The translations under genes were made by a program, and so were the position numbers. DNA of 9,000 bases from Marinagarivorans sp. UBA5870 (GTDB lineage: Bacteria > Pseudomonadota > Gammaproteobacteria > Pseudomonadales > Cellvibrionaceae): positions 1,280 through 10,279 of the forward strand of contig DJFO01000266.1 of NCBI GenBank assembly GCA_002432555.1, given 5' to 3'. Each line of letters begins with the position of its first letter. Within the stretch, counting starts at the first letter, position 1. Positions 6,932-9,000 of this stretch are shown here, in pieces. The notes under the pieces were generated by a model. That model saw only the letters and a list, made by a program, of their open reading frames with translations. It was not told the DNA's origin and did no database searches.

Positions 6932-7366
6932 TTATTCAACAATTTGCGGAATAAAGTTCTCGGGTCTGGCAAAGCGCGATTTGTCCGCGTCGCCTGCGTA
7001 GGGTCCCTGCTTGATCTCCAGCATTTCCAGATCCTCGATCACTTCGAAACCGTGACCGGCATTTTCCGTGAGTAAAATAACATCGCCGGCCAATAGGAGG
7101 CGGCTGTGCAGATAAGCGCCGTCAAGCGAAAAAAAATCGACCCGCAGAGTGCCTTTCTGGACGACCAGGACCTCCTGGGTGTACCAGATTTTGCGCTCCA
7201 CCGGATGATGGCAGTGCGGCTGGATTTGCCTGCCCGCGGGGTGTTGCATGGTCGCCAGCTGAAGCGAATTATCGTTTTGTGTAACGAAAGACACCCCTGG
7301 CTGCACAGGTTGTTGTTTGATGATGATTGCCAGCAGAGCGCCGTTGTGTCGCACTTCGACGGTCAT
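6932..7366 (-). CDS. Cupin-fold protein in the perosamine operon, function unknown
   Basis: This 144-residue single-domain cupin has first-motif residues PHCHHP (His51, His53) with Glu65 in TQEVLVV and Gly72. The second motif is AGDVILL followed by GHGFEVI (His105), so a metal site with three His and one Glu looks complete. It is not clearly an RmlC-type epimerase, nor an FdtA-type keto-isomerase, though those sugar-modifying cupins are the nearest functional analogy. The start ATG overlaps the gmd stop by 4 bases, and the stop lies 4 bases before the aminotransferase start, which ties it firmly to GDP-sugar metabolism. Possible roles are isomerising the 4-keto intermediate or modifying a side chain on the sugar, and the sequence does not decide between them. 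Confidence 0.8.
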   Translation of the reverse strand: MTVEVRHNGALLAIIIKQQPVQPGVSFVTQNDNSLQLATMQHPAGRQIQPHCHHPVERKIWYTQEVLVVQKGTLRVDFFSLDGAYLHSRLLLAGDVILLTENAGHGFEVIEDLEMLEIKQGPYAGDADKSRFARPENFIPQIVE

Positions 7367-8484
7367 GGTTGCGCCTGCCGGGATTCTTCGGCAATCAGTT
7401 TGTTCATCATAGCTTCGCGGCGCGCCTGCTCGTGGTCGTTGTCCATCATTTCTTTTACTATGTCAGAAATAGTGAATTTGGGTTCCCAACCCAGTTTTTC
7501 CCGGGCGAGACTTGCATCTCCCAGGAGAGATTCCACTTCGGCAGGACGATAATAACCTGGATCGACCCGCACTATAATATCGCCGGGTTTCAGTGCCGGT
7601 GCCATATTGCCATCCACCGCCAGCACCACGCCTTTTTCGTCAAGACCTTTACCCCGCCATTGCAGCTTTAATCCTATCTTTTTTGCCGCCAGCTCAATAA
7701 ATTGCCGCACGCTGTATTGCAGTCCGGTCGCTATCACATAGTCCTCCGGTTTGCTCTGCTGTAGCATCAGCCATTGCATTTCCACGTAATCCTTGGCGTG
7801 GCCCCAGTCGCGCAGGGAATCCATATTTCCCATGTACAGGCAGGGCTCCAGCCCAAAAGCGATGCGCGAAAGCCCGCGGGTGATTTTACGGGTGACAAAG
7901 GTTTCCCCGCGCCGGGCGCTTTCGTGATTGAACAGGATGCCGTTGCAGGCATATAAACCGTAGGCCTCCCGGTAATTCACCGTTATCCAGTACGCATACA
8001 ATTTGGCGACCGCATAGGGCGAGCGCGGATAAAAAGGCGTGGTTTCTTTTTGCGGAATTTCCAGAGCTTTACCGAACAATTCACTGGTCGAAGCTTGATA
8101 AAAATGGGTTTTGCGCTCCAGGCGTAAAAATCGAATCGCTTCCAGCAGCCGGAGCGTGCCCAGGGCGTTCACGTCCGAGGTATATTCCGGTTCTTCAAAG
8201 GAGACAGCAACGTGGCTTTGAGCACCCAAGTTATAAATTTCGTTGGGTTGAGTTTCCGCAATTATCCGCGTGAGATTGGACGCGTCCGTGAGATCGCCGT
8301 AGTGTAGAAAAAAACGAGTGTCGTCAATGTGCGGATCTTGGTAAAAGTGGTCAACCCTGCCGGTATTGAAAAGGGAGGCGCGGCGTTTGATTCCGTGAAC
8401 TATATAACCTTTTTCCAACAAAAATTCGGCGAGATAGGACCCGTCTTGTCCGGTGACGCCGGTTATCAGAGCGCTCTTGTACAT
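7363..8484 (-). CDS. gmd: GDP-mannose 4,6-dehydratase
   Basis: This 373-residue cytoplasmic enzyme converts GDP-D-mannose to GDP-4-keto-6-deoxymannose, the branch point to GDP-fucose, GDP-rhamnose and GDP-perosamine. It closely follows E. coli Gmd in both sequence and length. The NADP-binding motif is [15 protein letters not shown] (7-21), followed by GIKRRAS (31-37). The catalytic set is T133 and E135 in ASTSELFG, with Y157 and K161 in [41 protein letters not shown] and [11 protein letters not shown] are family hallmarks. It is the first gene of the four-gene operon. A weak Shine-Dalgarno AGG precedes the ATG at 8484. No fucose synthase (fcl) or rhamnose reductase (rmd) gene lies beside it; the neighbouring aminotransferase therefore points to perosamine. 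Confidence 0.97.
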   Translation of the reverse strand: MYKSALITGVTGQDGSYLAEFLLEKGYIVHGIKRRASLFNTGRVDHFYQDPHIDDTRFFLHYGDLTDASNLTRIIAETQPNEIYNLGAQSHVAVSFEEPEYTSDVNALGTLRLLEAIRFLRLERKTHFYQASTSELFGKALEIPQKETTPFYPRSPYAVAKLYAYWITVNYREAYGLYACNGILFNHESARRGETFVTRKITRGLSRIAFGLEPCLYMGNMDSLRDWGHAKDYVEMQWLMLQQSKPEDYVIATGLQYSVRQFIELAAKKIGLKLQWRGKGLDEKGVVLAVDGNMAPALKPGDIIVRVDPGYYRPAEVESLLGDASLAREKLGWEPKFTISDIVKEMMDNDHEQARREAMMNKLIAEESRQAQP

Positions 8485-8513
8485 GAGAATGTGCCTGGCC
8501 TGGTTATTATTTT

Positions 8514-8522
8514 GTTATAGCA
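8514..8522 (-). promoter_or_regulatory. Candidate extended -10 promoter for the gmd operon
   Basis: On the minus strand TGCTATAAC matches the extended -10 form TGnTATAAT with one mismatch. No good -35 hexamer is seen at the proper distance, as often happens with extended -10 promoters. Transcription would start near 8507, about 23 bases before the gmd ATG, in an A+T-rich pocket inside a G+C-rich region. Confidence 0.38.
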
Positions 8523-8589
8523 TATGCAACTATAGGCCGCTGGAGTCGTGCCGGCGTGACCTCCATCAATCTTACGATATTATCCCCGT

Positions 8590-8620
8590 AAAAAATAATG
8601 GCTGCGGCCAGCTCGGCCGC
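8590..8620 (-). terminator. Possible intrinsic terminator-like hairpin on the minus strand
   Basis: A perfect 6-base-pair stem, GCGGCC (8604-8609) with GGCCGC (8615-8620), closes a 5-base loop. Read on the minus strand it is followed after several bases by a run of six T residues (8590-8595). The T-run is set back from the stem and no minus-strand gene lies to the right, so termination is uncertain. It could stop antisense transcription coming from the rpsF side before it reaches gmd. Confidence 0.25.
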
Positions 8621-8753
8621 GAAAGCACTTGCTTGCTCGCCCGGGTTTTCCGCTCCTGCCGTGATCATTACCGAGGGCGCCGGGGCCGCACCGCACGCGG
8701 TGGCCTGGGCCGCGGAACGACCGTCAGACAGATGGTTGCTTTTTCCCCGCTAA
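8598..8753 (+). CDS. Doubtful small ORF, 51 residues, Ala-rich
   Basis: An ATG-to-TAA frame upstream of the rpsF promoter encodes a 51-residue Ala-rich peptide beginning MAAASSAAK and ending RWLLFPR. I recognise no family. There is no Shine-Dalgarno sequence before the ATG, and the hairpin at 8604-8620 would occlude its start. The high Ala content is what a G+C-rich stretch gives in this frame by chance. It is listed because nothing else occupies this stretch, and I think it is probably not a gene. Confidence 0.12.
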   Translation: MAAASSAAKALACSPGFSAPAVIITEGAGAAPHAVAWAAERPSDRWLLFPR

Positions 8754-8764
8754 GCTCTTAGAAT
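8736..8764 (+). promoter_or_regulatory. Candidate sigma70 promoter for the rpsF operon
   Basis: TTGCTT (8736-8741) and TAGAAT (8759-8764, 5 of 6 matches to TATAAT) are separated by exactly 17 bases. The expected start of transcription is near 8771, which is where the leader stem CCCCAAAA begins. The agreement between promoter position and RNA structure strengthens both calls. Confidence 0.6.
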
Positions 8765-8770
8765 TGCGCG

Positions 8771-8857
8771 CCCCAAAACCGCCGGTATTATTTTAGTCCC
8801 GGCATCTCCTTGCCTCACTCCATTTTGGGGGAGGCTACTAACCCGTAAGGAGCGACA
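8771..8857 (+). promoter_or_regulatory. Structured rpsF mRNA leader, candidate S6:S18 autoregulatory element
   Basis: CCCCAAAA (8771-8778) pairs perfectly with TTTTGGGG (8823-8830), and inside it GCCGG (8781-8785) can pair with CCGGC (8799-8803) around a 13-base loop. Ribosomal protein S6 with S18 is known to repress its own operon by binding a CCG-containing structured leader in many bacteria. Several CCG trinucleotides occur here, including one at 8843-8845 shortly before the Shine-Dalgarno AAGGAG (8847-8852). The structure is clear by eye. That it binds S6:S18 rests on gene context and needs comparison with the family consensus. Confidence 0.5.
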
Positions 8858-9000
8858 ATGCGTCATTACGAAATCGTATTTCTGGTACACCCAGATCAAT
8901 CTGAGCAGGTGCCCGGCATGGTCGAGCGGTACACCTCCGCCGTGACCGGCGCAGGCGGCCAGGTCCACCGTTTGGAAGACTGGGGCCGCCGCCAGCTGGC
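8858..9000 (+). CDS. rpsF: 30S ribosomal protein S6, N-terminal part (cut by the window edge)
   Basis: The first 47 codons of ribosomal protein S6 are present: [18 protein letters not shown], then MVERYT and [11 protein letters not shown], all hallmark S6 sequence. S6 binds 16S rRNA in the small subunit platform together with S18. The strong Shine-Dalgarno AAGGAG (8847-8852) precedes the ATG by 5 bases. In gammaproteobacteria the gene is normally followed by rpsR and rplI, which would lie beyond this window. It is preceded by its own promoter and leader rather than being read through from the glycan genes, which face away. Confidence 0.97.
   Translation, partial: MRHYEIVFLVHPDQSEQVPGMVERYTSAVTGAGGQVHRLEDWGRRQL

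Noticed and set aside
6928..6972. An upstream TTG start for the aminotransferase, giving 395 residues.
   Set aside because: It would overlap the cupin gene by 41 bases and adds residues with no similarity to perosamine synthases. The ATG at 6927 gives the usual N-terminus.
8453..8761. A 102-codon plus-strand frame upstream of rpsF.
   Set aside because: It starts inside gmd on the opposite strand, is Arg- and Cys-rich without any motif, and ends within the rpsF promoter.
1..9000. Search for CRISPR arrays, insertion sequences, tRNA or rRNA genes and phage genes.
   Set aside because: I found no regularly spaced repeats, transposase motifs, tRNA T-arm signature in the intergenic regions, or phage structural genes.

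Overview
The window looks like a chromosomal segment of a gammaproteobacterium of moderately high G+C. The best clue is the last 143 bases, which encode the start of ribosomal protein S6 (rpsF) with the N-terminus usual for Pseudomonas and Cellvibrio relatives. I could not fix the genus. Nothing indicates a phage, plasmid, insertion sequence or CRISPR array. The region reads as a cell-surface polysaccharide locus set between signalling genes and a ribosomal protein operon.

Layout, left to right. (1) 10-1581, minus strand: a two-gene signalling operon. A receiver-like/GGDEF diguanylate cyclase comes first and is followed 15 bases later by a histidine phosphotransfer (HPt)-like protein. The receiver domain has lost its key phosphorylation residues. 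(2) 1582-2039: a divergent intergenic region with a candidate promoter for the signalling operon. (3) 2040-4981, plus strand: three tightly coupled genes. They encode a GT-C membrane glycosyltransferase with a C-terminal beta-rich domain, a DPM1-like GT2 polyprenyl-phosphate sugar synthase, and a four-helix ArnE-like SMR protein. Together they form a classic synthase, flippase and periplasmic transferase trio. (4) 5012-8484, minus strand: four genes whose ends overlap or nearly touch, transcribed in the order gmd (GDP-mannose 4,6-dehydratase), a cupin, a perosamine synthase-type aminotransferase and an S-adenosylmethionine methyltransferase. This operon converges on the previous one with only 30 bases between stop codons. 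(5) 8485-8857: an intergenic region with a candidate gmd promoter on the minus strand, a strong candidate rpsF promoter on the plus strand, and a structured rpsF leader that may be the S6:S18 autoregulatory element. (6) 8858 to the end: rpsF, cut by the window edge.

How the genes may work together. Gmd and the aminotransferase should make GDP-perosamine, a GDP-linked 4-amino-4,6-dideoxy sugar. The methyltransferase resembles amino-sugar N-methyltransferases and could methylate that amine. The opposing operon has the parts needed to load a nucleotide sugar onto a polyprenyl phosphate, flip it and transfer it in the periplasm, and its GT2 is of a type that typically uses GDP- or UDP-sugars. Taken together, the locus can be read as a relative of the Arn (4-amino-arabinose) lipid A pathway in which GDP-(N-methyl)perosamine replaces UDP-Ara4N. 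The family assignments are well supported. The functional link between the two operons is an inference from proximity and chemistry.
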